Positions 1 through 6,096 of a stretch of 15,829 nt of DNA are shown in pieces. The stretch spans positions 1 to 15,829 of the forward strand of contig JAFMIT010000027.1 in the NCBI GenBank assembly GCA_017853815.1, given 5' to 3'. A model generated the notes under the pieces. It ran no database searches, was not told the origin of the DNA, and worked only from the letters and a program-made list of their open reading frames with translations. Made by a program: the position numbers and the translations under genes. Position 1 is the first letter of the stretch; the number at the start of each line of letters is the position of its first letter. Source of the DNA: Actinomycetota bacterium (GTDB lineage: Bacteria > Actinomycetota > Actinomycetes > S36-B12 > UBA5976).

Positions 1-1
1 C

Positions 2-1747
2 GTGACTCCCGCTCGCGGCTACTTCCATTGTTTCGGCTGCCAAGAGAGCGGTGACGTTTTCTCGTTCATTCGAAAGATCGAAGGAATGAGTTTTGTCGAG
101 GCAATTGAGAAACTTGCAGCGAAATACAACATCACGTTGCAATACGAAGAAGCGGGCGCCGTCCCTGATCGCCAGGCCGGCCTCAAAGCTAGGCTGATTG
201 AGGCACACCGAGCCGCAGCCGCCTTCTACGTAACGCAACTGGCTACGCCGGGTGCGGAAGCCGGACGTGCGTTCTTGCTCGGTCGTGGTTTCGATTCTGC
301 TGCCGCTGCCCACTTCGGTGTGGGGTTCGCGCCGAAAGGCTGGGATTCGCTGCTGACGCATCTACGCAAACTCGGATTCAAAGACGATGAGTTGCTCGCT
401 GGTGGCCTGTTATCTCAGGGCCAGCGCGGGGTGTACGACCGATTCCGTGGACGGCTGGTGTGGCCGATTCGCGATCTCGCAGGTGATGTCGTCGGCTTTG
501 GTGCTCGCAAGTTATTCGATGATGACGACGGTCCGAAATATCTCAACACTCCAGAGACGCCGCTCTACAAGAAATCGACAGTCCTCTACGGTGTTGATCT
601 CGCACGGCGGGATATCGCGAAGAAGCAACAAGCAGTGATTGTTGAAGGCTATACCGATGTGATGGCTTGTCATCTCGCAGGTATTACTACGGCCGTAGCC
701 ACCTGTGGCACTGCGTTTGGTGGCGATCACATCAAGGTTTTGCGCCGACTCTTGTTGGATTCAGATCAATTCTCTGGCGAAGTGATCTTTACTTTCGACG
801 GCGATGCAGCTGGTCGCAAGGCGGCACTGCGCGCTTTTGATGACGACCAAAAGTTTGTGGCCCGAACATTCGTGGCGGTCCAGGCGGACGGTCTCGATCC
901 CTGCGATTTGCGACAACAACGCGGTGACGATGCGCTCGTTCAACTCATCACGAACAAGACACCCATGTTTGAGTTCGCCATCAAATCTGCGCTGGCGGAT
1001 CTCGACCTCAATACCGCAGAGGGTCGCGTCGCAGGACTTCGTATGGCCGCACCGGTCGTGGCGAATATCCGCGACCAAGCATTGCGGCCGGAGTACACGC
1101 GCATGCTTGCAGGTTGGTTAGGTATGGATCTCAAGTCTGTGTCTGACGCTGTGGCTGCAGCCAAGGGCCAAAAGTTGTCGGTTCCTCAAGCCTCAACTCA
1201 AGCGCCGAGCACCGCTGACGCCACCGACACCACAGCAAGACCGCAGGTTGTAGAGCGGCCAGACACTCGCAAGGTAGAGCACCGCGTTGAACGCGAATCT
1301 CTCAAAGCGATTTTGCAACAACCTGAAATCTCAAGCGCTTGGTACGCAATTGTTGAAGATGCGGCGTACACCTTCGGTCCGTACCGATTGGCCCACCAAG
1401 CCGTCATGTCAGCGCTCAATGAAATCGATCCAGCTGAAGTCAGCGCACATGAGTGGGTCGAAAAAGTCATGTCCAGAGCATCTGACGATGCGGTTCGCAC
1501 GACTCTCGCCGCATTGCTTGTTGAGCCAATCAACGCGGAGGACGGCTCACAAGTCGAACGCTATGTGACAGGCGTTATCGCCAAACTTCAAGAGCTCGAT
1601 GCGGTGCGACGGATTGCTGAGCTCAAAGGTCGCCTTCAAAGGCTCGATCCTGTAGCCGACGCAGGCGAGCAGGAGGGGCTGTTTGCGCAGTTGCTGGCGT
1701 TGGAGTCCCACCGCCGGACCCTCGCTGACCACACCCGCGGGCTCTAA
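2..1747 (+). CDS. dnaG: DNA primase DnaG, 5'-truncated by window edge
   Basis: DnaG synthesises the RNA primers for lagging-strand replication at the fork, working with the replicative helicase. The first bases lie inside the N-terminal CHC2 zinc-binding domain: the visible peptide opens just before FHCFGC, so two zinc-ligand cysteines (fragment residues 10 and 13) remain and roughly 50-60 upstream residues are missing. The GTG at position 2 is therefore an internal Val codon, not a start. The TOPRIM catalytic core is intact, with VEGYTD at residues 214-219 (metal-binding Glu215) and FDGDAAG at 265-271, followed by the conserved acidic DPCD at 299-302. A Pro/Ala/Thr-rich linker near residues 388-430 joins the core to the C-terminal helicase-interaction domain, which runs to the TAA stop. 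No rpoD follows, unlike the classical rpsU-dnaG-rpoD arrangement; a tRNA gene follows instead. The identification is secure; only the N-terminus is unseen. Confidence 0.97.
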   Translation: MTPARGYFHCFGCQESGDVFSFIRKIEGMSFVEAIEKLAAKYNITLQYEEAGAVPDRQAGLKARLIEAHRAAAAFYVTQLATPGAEAGRAFLLGRGFDSAAAAHFGVGFAPKGWDSLLTHLRKLGFKDDELLAGGLLSQGQRGVYDRFRGRLVWPIRDLAGDVVGFGARKLFDDDDGPKYLNTPETPLYKKSTVLYGVDLARRDIAKKQQAVIVEGYTDVMACHLAGITTAVATCGTAFGGDHIKVLRRLLLDSDQFSGEVIFTFDGDAAGRKAALRAFDDDQKFVARTFVAVQADGLDPCDLRQQRGDDALVQLITNKTPMFEFAIKSALADLDLNTAEGRVAGLRMAAPVVANIRDQALRPEYTRMLAGWLGMDLKSVSDAVAAAKGQKLSVPQASTQAPSTADATDTTARPQVVERPDTRKVEHRVERESLKAILQQPEISSAWYAIVEDAAYTFGPYRLAHQAVMSALNEIDPAEVSAHEWVEKVMSRASDDAVRTTLAALLVEPINAEDGSQVERYVTGVIAKLQELDAVRRIAELKGRLQRLDPVADAGEQEGLFAQLLALESHRRTLADHTRGL

Positions 1748-1795
1748 CGGGGTGGGTGCGCTCGCACTCAAAACTCTTGGTATTGTTCCGCCGCC

Positions 1796-1813
1796 CGTGA
1801 GGTCCGCCTCACG
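1796..1813 (+). terminator. Hairpin between dnaG and tRNA-Asn
   Basis: A perfect 7-bp inverted repeat, CGTGAGG at 1796-1802 and CCTCACG at 1807-1813 with a TCCG loop, ends two bases before the first base of the tRNA. It could terminate dnaG transcription, or form a processing structure if the tRNA is cotranscribed. There is no T-tract after it, because the tRNA begins at once, so the terminator reading is uncertain. Confidence 0.4.
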
Positions 1814-1815
1814 AT

Positions 1816-1888
1816 TCCCCTGTAGCTCAATTGGCAGAGCTCCCGACTGTTAATCGGGCGGTTATTGGTTCGAGTCCAATCGGGGGAG
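1816..1888 (+). tRNA. tRNA-Asn (anticodon GTT)
   Basis: A complete 73-base cloverleaf reads AAC/AAU codons. The acceptor stem pairs TCCCCTG (1816-1822) with CGGGGGA (1881-1887), including one T-G wobble, with discriminator G at 1888. The D arm is GCTC/GAGC (1825-1828 and 1837-1840), the anticodon stem is CCCGA/TCGGG (1842-1846 and 1854-1858), and the loop CTGTTAA carries anticodon GTT at 1849-1851. The T arm is ATTGG-TTCGAGT-CCAAT (1864-1880). The 3' CCA is not encoded and must be added after transcription. A short T run follows at 1890-1894. No second copy of the tRNA 3' end is visible in the window, so there is no sign of an integrated element here. Confidence 0.97.
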
Positions 1889-2075
1889 CTTTTGCTACCT
1901 AGGCACTTTCCGCTTTTGCCCGTGGTTTGGGGCATCTCCGAATACATGGCAGACTACGCCCTCGTGCGTGGCGGCCCCTCTACCCGCCTGCGCGACCCCC
2001 TTCGGGTGAAGGCAACTTGTCCCCACGAGTTGCTCGACCCCTTCCGATACAAAAGTAATCAGGAGAACCACTTAA
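1889..2075 (+). promoter_or_regulatory. Intergenic region with candidate structured rpsP leader
   Basis: This 187-base gap has no gene. Its second half can form three successive hairpins. The first pairs GCGTGGCGG (1966-1974) with 1984-1993, with T1989 bulged. The second is a small ACCC/GGGT stem (1995-1998 and 2004-2007). The third is a 9-bp stem from 2012-2020 to 2025-2033 closed by a CCCC loop (outer GCAACT/AGTTGC, inner pairs including one T-G). The Shine-Dalgarno AGGAG (2061-2065) follows. Two similar blocks (CGACCCCCTTC near 1994 and CGACCCCTTC near 2035) could compete for partners. A leader that controls the rpsP operon is inferred from position and foldability only. No convincing -35/-10 pair was found; ATACAT at 1942-1947 is a weak -10 candidate. 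Confidence 0.4.
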
Positions 2076-2615
2076 GTGGCTGTCAAGATCAAGCTCAAGC
2101 GCCTGGGCAAGGTTCGTAACCCCCAGTACCGCATTGTTGTTGCCGATTCCCGCACCGCACGTAACGGTCGTGCGATCGAAGAAATCGGTCTGTACCACCC
2201 GAAGGAAGAACCTTCACGCATCGAAATCAACTCAGAGCGTGCACAGCACTGGCTCGCAGTTGGCGCACAGCCAACCGAACCAGTCGTGGTGTTGCTGAAG
2301 ATCACCGGTGACTGGCAGAAGTTCAAGAACCTTCCAGGTCAGGAAGGCACCCTGAAGGTTGCTGCTCCTAAGGTCGACAAGAAGGTCGTCTTCGCAGCTG
2401 CAGTTTCTGACGCGGCTGTTGCCAAGGAAGAAGCAGCTAAGGCTCCAAAGCCTGCCAAGGTTGAGAAGCCAGCAAAGGTTGAAGAGCCAGTTGCCGAGGT
2501 TGTTGAAGAAGTCGCAGCACCTGCAGTTGAAGAAGAAGTCGCAGCTCCAGCCGCTGAAGAAGCACCTGCTGCAGAAGCAGTAGAGGCTGAAGCTACCGAG
2601 TCAACGGAGGCGTAA
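2076..2615 (+). CDS. rpsP: 30S ribosomal protein bS16 with long acidic tail
   Basis: bS16 is a small-subunit protein that binds 16S rRNA and helps 30S assembly. The N-terminal ~90 residues carry the family signature: MAVKIKLKRLGKVRNPQYRI at the start, then VADSRTARNGR, and GLYHP near residue 39. The GTG start is set by AGGAG at 2061-2065, about ten bases upstream, and by the canonical N-terminus. At 179 residues the protein is about twice the minimal family length. The extra segment (about 100-179) is low complexity: first Lys/Ala/Pro-rich (KAPKPAKVEKPAKVEEP), then strongly acidic Glu/Ala/Val repeats. Tails of this kind are common on actinobacterial S16. Codon use is narrow, as expected for a highly expressed gene. 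The TAA stop shares its last base with the next start (TAATG), so khpA is translationally coupled. Confidence 0.97.
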   Translation: MAVKIKLKRLGKVRNPQYRIVVADSRTARNGRAIEEIGLYHPKEEPSRIEINSERAQHWLAVGAQPTEPVVVLLKITGDWQKFKNLPGQEGTLKVAAPKVDKKVVFAAAVSDAAVAKEEAAKAPKPAKVEKPAKVEEPVAEVVEEVAAPAVEEEVAAPAAEEAPAAEAVEAEATESTEA

Positions 2616-2887
2616 TGCTCGAGGATGCTCTTGAGCACCTCGTCCGTGGCATCGTCGATCATCCAGATGACGTTGTTGTTCGTGTTCGCAACGCGCGCAA
2701 GAACAACGATGCTGGACGTCGCAACCACCGCGAGGTCAAGACTTTTGAGGTCACAGTGAACCCTGAAGATCTTGGTCGCGTTATTGGTCGCAATGGCCGC
2801 ACCGCAACTGCCCTGCGCACTGTGCTTTCTGCACTGCAGCCAGGCAAGAGCGTGCGCATCGACTTCCTGGATACTGACGAGCGCTAA
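2615..2887 (+). CDS. khpA: KH-domain RNA-binding protein KhpA
   Basis: This 90-residue protein is a single KH domain of the KhpA/YlqC family, a small RNA-binding protein that in other bacteria pairs with KhpB and is linked to cell division, ribosome function or RNA chaperoning. The diagnostic GxxG loop is seen in LGRVIGRNGRTA at residues 53-64, followed by a helix (ALRTVLSAL). The ATG overlaps the rpsP stop by one base, and the Shine-Dalgarno CGGAGG lies inside the rpsP 3' end at 2605-2610, implying translational coupling to S16. Its place between rpsP and rimM is the usual one in Gram-positive genomes. Family assignment is firm; the precise cellular role in this organism is not visible from sequence. 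Confidence 0.93.
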   Translation: MLEDALEHLVRGIVDHPDDVVVRVRNARKNNDAGRRNHREVKTFEVTVNPEDLGRVIGRNGRTATALRTVLSALQPGKSVRIDFLDTDER

Positions 2888-2898
2888 ATGGTTGCCCC

Positions 2899-3459
2899 AT
2901 GGCACTGACGCGAGTTGTGGTGGGCCGACTTGGTCGCCCACACGGAATTCGCGGCGAGGTCACTGTAGAAGTACGAACCGACGAACCCGAGTTGCGTTTT
3001 GCACCGGGTTCGTCGTTGTTCGTAGAGGACAACCGCCGCAAGCCCCTGACCGTCGAAACAATGCGGTGGCATTCCAACGTACTGTTGATTGGCTTCAAAG
3101 GGTTTGCCGATCGAAATCGCGCTGAAGAGTTGCGTGGGCTTGTGCTCGAAGCCGAAGTGGATGAATCTGAACTTCCGACCGGCGAAGACGAGTATTACGA
3201 CCGTCAGCTTGTGGGTCTAGTAGTTGAATTGGCTTCGACTCCAGGTCAGGCGCTCGGCGAAATCTCAGAAGTCCTGCACTTGCCATCGCAAGATGTCTTT
3301 GTGATAGTGCTCGACGAGGACGACCGCGAAGTTCTACTGCCATTTGTTTCTGAATTTGTGTCCGACGTGGATTTGGCCGCTGGGTGTATTCGAGTGACTC
3401 CGCCTGCTGGGCTTTTTGATGAGAACTTCGAGGTTGCAGGCGATGCCACAACCAACTAG
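2899..3459 (+). CDS. rimM: Ribosome maturation factor RimM
   Basis: RimM binds ribosomal protein uS19 and assists maturation of the 30S head domain. The N-terminal signature VGRLGRPHGIRGEV is at residues 8-21, and the C-terminal PRC-barrel region begins around residue 97 (EYYDRQLVGL) and continues through VLHLPSQDVFVI to the end. At 186 residues the length is normal. An ATG at 2888 lies out of frame and meets a stop after six codons, so 2899 is the only sensible start; its ribosome-binding site is weak, which suggests coupling to khpA, 11 bases upstream. The 3' end overlaps the likely trmD start by 17 bases. Confidence 0.95.
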   Translation: MALTRVVVGRLGRPHGIRGEVTVEVRTDEPELRFAPGSSLFVEDNRRKPLTVETMRWHSNVLLIGFKGFADRNRAEELRGLVLEAEVDESELPTGEDEYYDRQLVGLVVELASTPGQALGEISEVLHLPSQDVFVIVLDEDDREVLLPFVSEFVSDVDLAAGCIRVTPPAGLFDENFEVAGDATTN

Positions 3460-4168
3460 CGCTGCGCTCAGCATTGACGTCGTCAGCATTTTTCCCGACT
3501 ATCTCGCGCCGCTTCAGCTTTCGCTGGTTGGCAAGGCAATCGCGGACGGTCTGATCACTCTCGCTGTACACGATCTTCGAGATGCAACGCACGATAAGCA
3601 TCGGACGGTGGACGACACTCCCTACGGTGGCGGACCAGGCATGGTGATGAAGCCAGAACCGTGGGGCGAAATGCTCGATTGCTTGATTGGCGACGACGAG
3701 ACCACAGTGCTCGTGATTCCCACACCGAGTGGTGTGCCCTTTACTCAAGCATTGGCTCAAGATCTTTCGGAGCAGTCTCACCTGATTTTTGCCCCAGCTC
3801 GTTACGAAGGCATCGATTCGCGCGTTGCCGAGCATTACCGAGGGCGGATTCGAGTGGTCGAAGCTTCAATCGGCGACTACGTGCTCGCTGGGGGAGAAGC
3901 CGCGGTCCTCGTGATGGTCGAGTCACTGGCCCGCCTGATTCCAGGTGTTCTGGGCAACGCGAGTTCTCACCAGGACGACTCGTTTGCGCCCGGCCTCATG
4001 GAAAACCTCGTCGAAGGTCCGGTGTACACCAAGCCGCCTGTGTGGCGTGACCTGACCGTCCCTGACGTGCTTCTCAGCGGGAATCACGCTCGAATCGCCG
4101 CCTGGAGGCTCGAACAAGCACAGGCTCGGACGGCCGAAAATCGACCTGACCTGCCGGCCGCGGATTAG
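3443..4168 (+). CDS. trmD: tRNA (guanine-N1)-methyltransferase TrmD
   Basis: TrmD uses S-adenosylmethionine to methylate G37 next to the anticodon of several tRNAs, preventing +1 frameshifts. From this start the protein has 241 residues. Family motifs appear in order: IDVVSIFPDYL (11-21), DDTPYGGGPGMVMKPEP (57-73), ARYEGIDSRV (119-128), and the trefoil-knot SAM site SIGDYVLAGGE (142-152). The C-terminal tRNA-recognition domain has HQDDSF (176-181, containing the catalytic Asp) and LLSGNHARIAAWR (210-222). The frame is open further upstream to an ATG at 3416, which would add nine residues (MMRTSRLQA). The 3443 ATG is preferred because it places the N-terminus as in the family, with GAGG and GCAGG just upstream. 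Last gene of the rpsP-khpA-rimM-trmD operon. Confidence 0.95.
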   Translation: MPQPTSAALSIDVVSIFPDYLAPLQLSLVGKAIADGLITLAVHDLRDATHDKHRTVDDTPYGGGPGMVMKPEPWGEMLDCLIGDDETTVLVIPTPSGVPFTQALAQDLSEQSHLIFAPARYEGIDSRVAEHYRGRIRVVEASIGDYVLAGGEAAVLVMVESLARLIPGVLGNASSHQDDSFAPGLMENLVEGPVYTKPPVWRDLTVPDVLLSGNHARIAAWRLEQAQARTAENRPDLPAAD

Positions 4169-4176
4169 CGCGATTT

Positions 4177-4190
4177 CAGCCAAACGGCTG
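4177..4190 (+). terminator. Weak hairpin after trmD
   Basis: CAGCC (4177-4181) and GGCTG (4186-4190) form a 5-bp stem with an AAAC loop, eight bases after the trmD stop and followed by TTTCTT. The position and the trailing T residues suit an intrinsic terminator of the rpsP operon, but the stem is short. Confidence 0.4.
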
Positions 4191-4206
4191 TTTCTTGGCA
4201 TACTTC

Positions 4207-4322
4207 GCCCCTGTTCGGGCTCAGCACACCATCTGCCATAGAGGGTGAGTGCACCGCGAGGCCGACAACCACACAACGAGATTCCGTCGTGGCGATCTAT
4301 GGCGTTCGACGAGGAGACAGCA
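4207..4322 (+). promoter_or_regulatory. Candidate structured leader RNA of rplS
   Basis: The trmD-rplS gap can fold into a branched structure. A closing stem pairs GCCATAGA (4235-4242) with TCTATGGC (4296-4303), eight Watson-Crick pairs plus a T-G pair outside. It encloses two small hairpins: GGTG/CACC (4244-4247 and 4252-4255) and ACGA/TCGT (4276-4279 and 4287-4290). A further GCCC/GGGC hairpin lies upstream (4207-4210 and 4217-4220). The Shine-Dalgarno GAGGAG begins seven bases after the closing stem. L19-binding leaders are established in Bacillota; whether this is an analogue is inference. No convincing promoter was identified; TTGGCA at 4195-4200 resembles a -35 element but lacks a good -10. 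Confidence 0.42.
4311..4316 (+). promoter_or_regulatory. Shine-Dalgarno site deciding the rplS start
   Basis: GAGGAG sits seven bases before the ATG at 4323. It supports that start over an in-frame GTG at 4245, which would add 26 non-conserved residues and fall within the proposed leader RNA. Confidence 0.85.
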
Positions 4323-4673
4323 ATGCAGACTCTTGATGCACTCAACGCCGCGTCTTTGCGCAGCGATATTCCAGACTTCCGTACCGGTGACACCCTCAAG
4401 GTGCACGTCCGCGTTATCGAAGGTAGCCGCTCACGCGTTCAGGTTTTCCAGGGCGTCGTCATCGGTCGCCAGGGTGGCGGAATCGGCGAGACCTACACCG
4501 TCCGCAAGGTTTCTTTCGGCGTCGGTGTGGAGCGTAAGTTCCCAGTTCACAGCCCAATCGTCGAAAAGGTTGAGGTTGTGACTCGCGGTGACGTTCGTCG
4601 CGCCAAGCTCTACTACCTCCGCGATCTGCGTGGCAAGAAGGCAAAGATCAAGGAACTCCGCGACAACGCGTAG
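4323..4673 (+). CDS. rplS: 50S ribosomal protein bL19
   Basis: bL19 lies at the 30S-50S interface and contributes to intersubunit bridges. The 116-residue product has the normal length and family blocks: SLRSDIPDFRTGDTLKVHVRV (about 11-31), FQGVVIGRQGGG, TVRKVSFGVGVERKFPVHSP, and the basic C-terminus KLYYLRDLRGKKAKI. Start choice rests on GAGGAG at 4311-4316. Codon use is restricted, with AAG for nearly all Lys. The gene is probably its own transcription unit: a weak hairpin precedes the leader and a strong hairpin follows at 4694-4725, just beyond the TAG stop. Confidence 0.97.
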   Translation: MQTLDALNAASLRSDIPDFRTGDTLKVHVRVIEGSRSRVQVFQGVVIGRQGGGIGETYTVRKVSFGVGVERKFPVHSPIVEKVEVVTRGDVRRAKLYYLRDLRGKKAKIKELRDNA

Positions 4674-4674
4674 T

Positions 4675-4725
4675 CGAAATGACAATCTTTTCGCGAAATG
4701 GCCGCACTTCGGTGCGGTCATTTCG
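4675..4725 (+). terminator. Strong UUCG hairpin with competing pairing at the rplS-lepB junction
   Basis: CGAAATGGCCGCAC (4694-4707) pairs along all 14 positions, one of them G-T, with GTGCGGTCATTTCG (4712-4725) around a TTCG tetraloop, and TATTT follows. This is the best terminator-like structure in the window and suits the end of rplS. It nonetheless lies inside the apparent 5' end of the first signal peptidase frame. An upstream copy, CGAAATGAC (4675-4683), which contains the ATG at 4679, is perfectly complementary to GTCATTTCG (4717-4725). Two mutually exclusive pairings are therefore possible. Confidence 0.65.
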
Positions 4726-5308
4726 TATTTGGCGTTCAGTGCTCATTGGGATATTGGTAGCGCTCATTCTTCGTGCGTTACTGGTGCAGATTTATACCGT
4801 GGAGAGCGGATCGATGGCGCCGACGCTGCAGGCGAACGATCGTTTGCTTGTGTGGAAGCTCGCACGTTTCGCTGATGTTCAACGTGGTGACGTCGTGATT
4901 CTTGATGGCACAGACACGCTCGCTGGCGCCGTCGAGCCAGATTCGCCTGTCGACACACTTTCGAAGTTGTTGGGCATTGAACGACTGGAGAATCGACTGT
5001 TCGTGAAGCGAATCGTTGCCGTCGGTGGAGATCATCTGGTGTGCTGCGATGACCAAGGGAGTTTGGTGCTGAACGGGAAGTCGCTTCGAGAGAGTTACCT
5101 CCCTGTCGGTGAGCATCCCAGCGACATTCGGTTTGATGTAAACGTGCCTACTGGTCACGTGTGGGTGATGGGTGATTCACGCTCAACATCCCGAGACAGC
5201 CGCGAGCTGCTTGGGCGCCCAGGCGGCGGAATGATTCCGATTGACATGATTGTGGGTCGTGTCGCGGCCGTGGCCTGGCCACCTGCGAGAATGGGTGCTG
5301 TTTCCTAG
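4679..5308 (+). CDS. lepB: Type I signal peptidase (first of two)
   Basis: A membrane serine protease that removes signal peptides from exported proteins on the outer face of the cytoplasmic membrane. One transmembrane helix (about 21-38) leads into the catalytic domain. The nucleophile is Ser45 in SGSMAPTL, the general-base Lys110 lies in RLFVKRIVAVGGD, and the GDSRSTSRDSR box (165-175) is the family's C-terminal motif. At 209 residues it is a compact Gram-positive type. The start is uncertain: ATG 4679 has no clear Shine-Dalgarno, and a terminator-like hairpin occupies codons 6-16. In-frame GTG codons at 4712 and 4739 are alternatives, and the latter would still keep the membrane helix. It differs clearly from the next gene, so this is an old duplication, not a recent one. 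Confidence 0.93.
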   Translation: MTIFSRNGRTSVRSFRIWRSVLIGILVALILRALLVQIYTVESGSMAPTLQANDRLLVWKLARFADVQRGDVVILDGTDTLAGAVEPDSPVDTLSKLLGIERLENRLFVKRIVAVGGDHLVCCDDQGSLVLNGKSLRESYLPVGEHPSDIRFDVNVPTGHVWVMGDSRSTSRDSRELLGRPGGGMIPIDMIVGRVAAVAWPPARMGAVS

Positions 5309-5320
5309 GATGGAGAAATA

Positions 5321-6088
5321 GTGAGCGAGAACGAGAAGTCCGAGTTCTCCGACGAGTTCGAGCAGTTCGAAGCGTCTGAGACTGGCTCGAGTGATCCCGA
5401 GCACGAAGAATCACTCGCTTCTCGGGCGTTCAATCGATTTGTTCACTGGACCCGCGAGACCACGTTCGTCGTCGTGATGGCGTTGGCGCTATCGGTGCTG
5501 TTACGAACCTTCGTTTTCCAAGCTTTCTACGTGCCTTCTTCTTCCATGGAAGAAACGTTGCTCATCAACGATCGAATCATCGCTTCGAAGCTCAGCTACC
5601 GCTTCGGCGATATCCACCGCGGCGATGTCATCGTGTTTCAAGATCCAGGTGGCTGGCTTCCAGAACCGCTGCCCGAGACTGGTGTACGCGCCCAGATCAA
5701 CACGGTACTGAAGTTCATTGGCATTCTGCCTCAAAACTCAGGCAAAGATCTCGTCAAACGAGTTATCGGCGTAGAAGGCGATCACATCAAGTGCTGCACG
5801 GTTCAAGGTCAGCTCATCATCAACGGGGTTGCTGTCAACGAGAATGCGTACGCCCAAGCCGGCACCGACTCAGTGACTTTCGAATTGACTGTCCCTCAGG
5901 GCCGGGTGTTTGTGATGGGCGACAATCGCAATCATTCGAGCGATTCTCGTGCACACATGGATGTCCAAGATGGAACGGTTCCGATGGACAACATTGTCGG
6001 ACAGGTTGTTTCTCTGATTTGGCCATTCGATCGCTTTGGCAAAGTTGATACCTCTGAAGTTTTGGCTGCGGTTCCAGCCGCGAAGTAA
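5321..6088 (+). CDS. lepB: Type I signal peptidase (second of two)
   Basis: A second signal peptide-cleaving serine protease. The first ~35 residues are strongly acidic (EFSDEFEQFEASE and similar) and cytoplasmic, followed by a transmembrane helix (about 48-66). Catalytic Ser75 is in VPSSSMEETL, Lys146 is in LVKRVIGVEGD, and the C-terminal box is MGDNRNHSSDSR (199-210), closer to consensus than in the preceding paralogue. Length is 255 residues. The GTG start has GGAG at 5312-5315, twelve bases after the preceding lepB stop, so the two are probably cotranscribed. The family is certain; how substrates are divided between the two enzymes cannot be read from sequence. Both paralogues share a CC pair in the equivalent strand (HLVCC, HIKCC). 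Confidence 0.96.
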   Translation: MSENEKSEFSDEFEQFEASETGSSDPEHEESLASRAFNRFVHWTRETTFVVVMALALSVLLRTFVFQAFYVPSSSMEETLLINDRIIASKLSYRFGDIHRGDVIVFQDPGGWLPEPLPETGVRAQINTVLKFIGILPQNSGKDLVKRVIGVEGDHIKCCTVQGQLIINGVAVNENAYAQAGTDSVTFELTVPQGRVFVMGDNRNHSSDSRAHMDVQDGTVPMDNIVGQVVSLIWPFDRFGKVDTSEVLAAVPAAK

Positions 6089-6096
6089 TTCACGAC

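Noticed and set aside
1816..1890. tRNA-Asn as a possible integration site for a mobile element
   Set aside because: No duplicate of the tRNA 3' end, no integrase next to it and only housekeeping genes follow. The tyrosine recombinase at 9636-10565 sits in the conserved dprA-xer context and looks like a chromosomal Xer.
1865..2119. An 84-codon plus-strand open frame after the tRNA
   Set aside because: It starts inside the tRNA gene, runs into rpsP in another frame and shows no coding character; the region is better explained as an untranslated leader.
2440..2600. Repetitive sequence in the 3' part of rpsP as a possible tandem repeat or mobile insertion
   Set aside because: The repetition follows codons of a Lys/Ala/Pro/Glu-rich protein tail, stays in frame and matches the known habit of actinobacterial S16.
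3095..3835. A 246-codon minus-strand open frame across rimM and trmD
   Set aside because: Antisense to conserved coding sequence on the other strand, low-complexity composition, no motif and no plausible ribosome-binding site.
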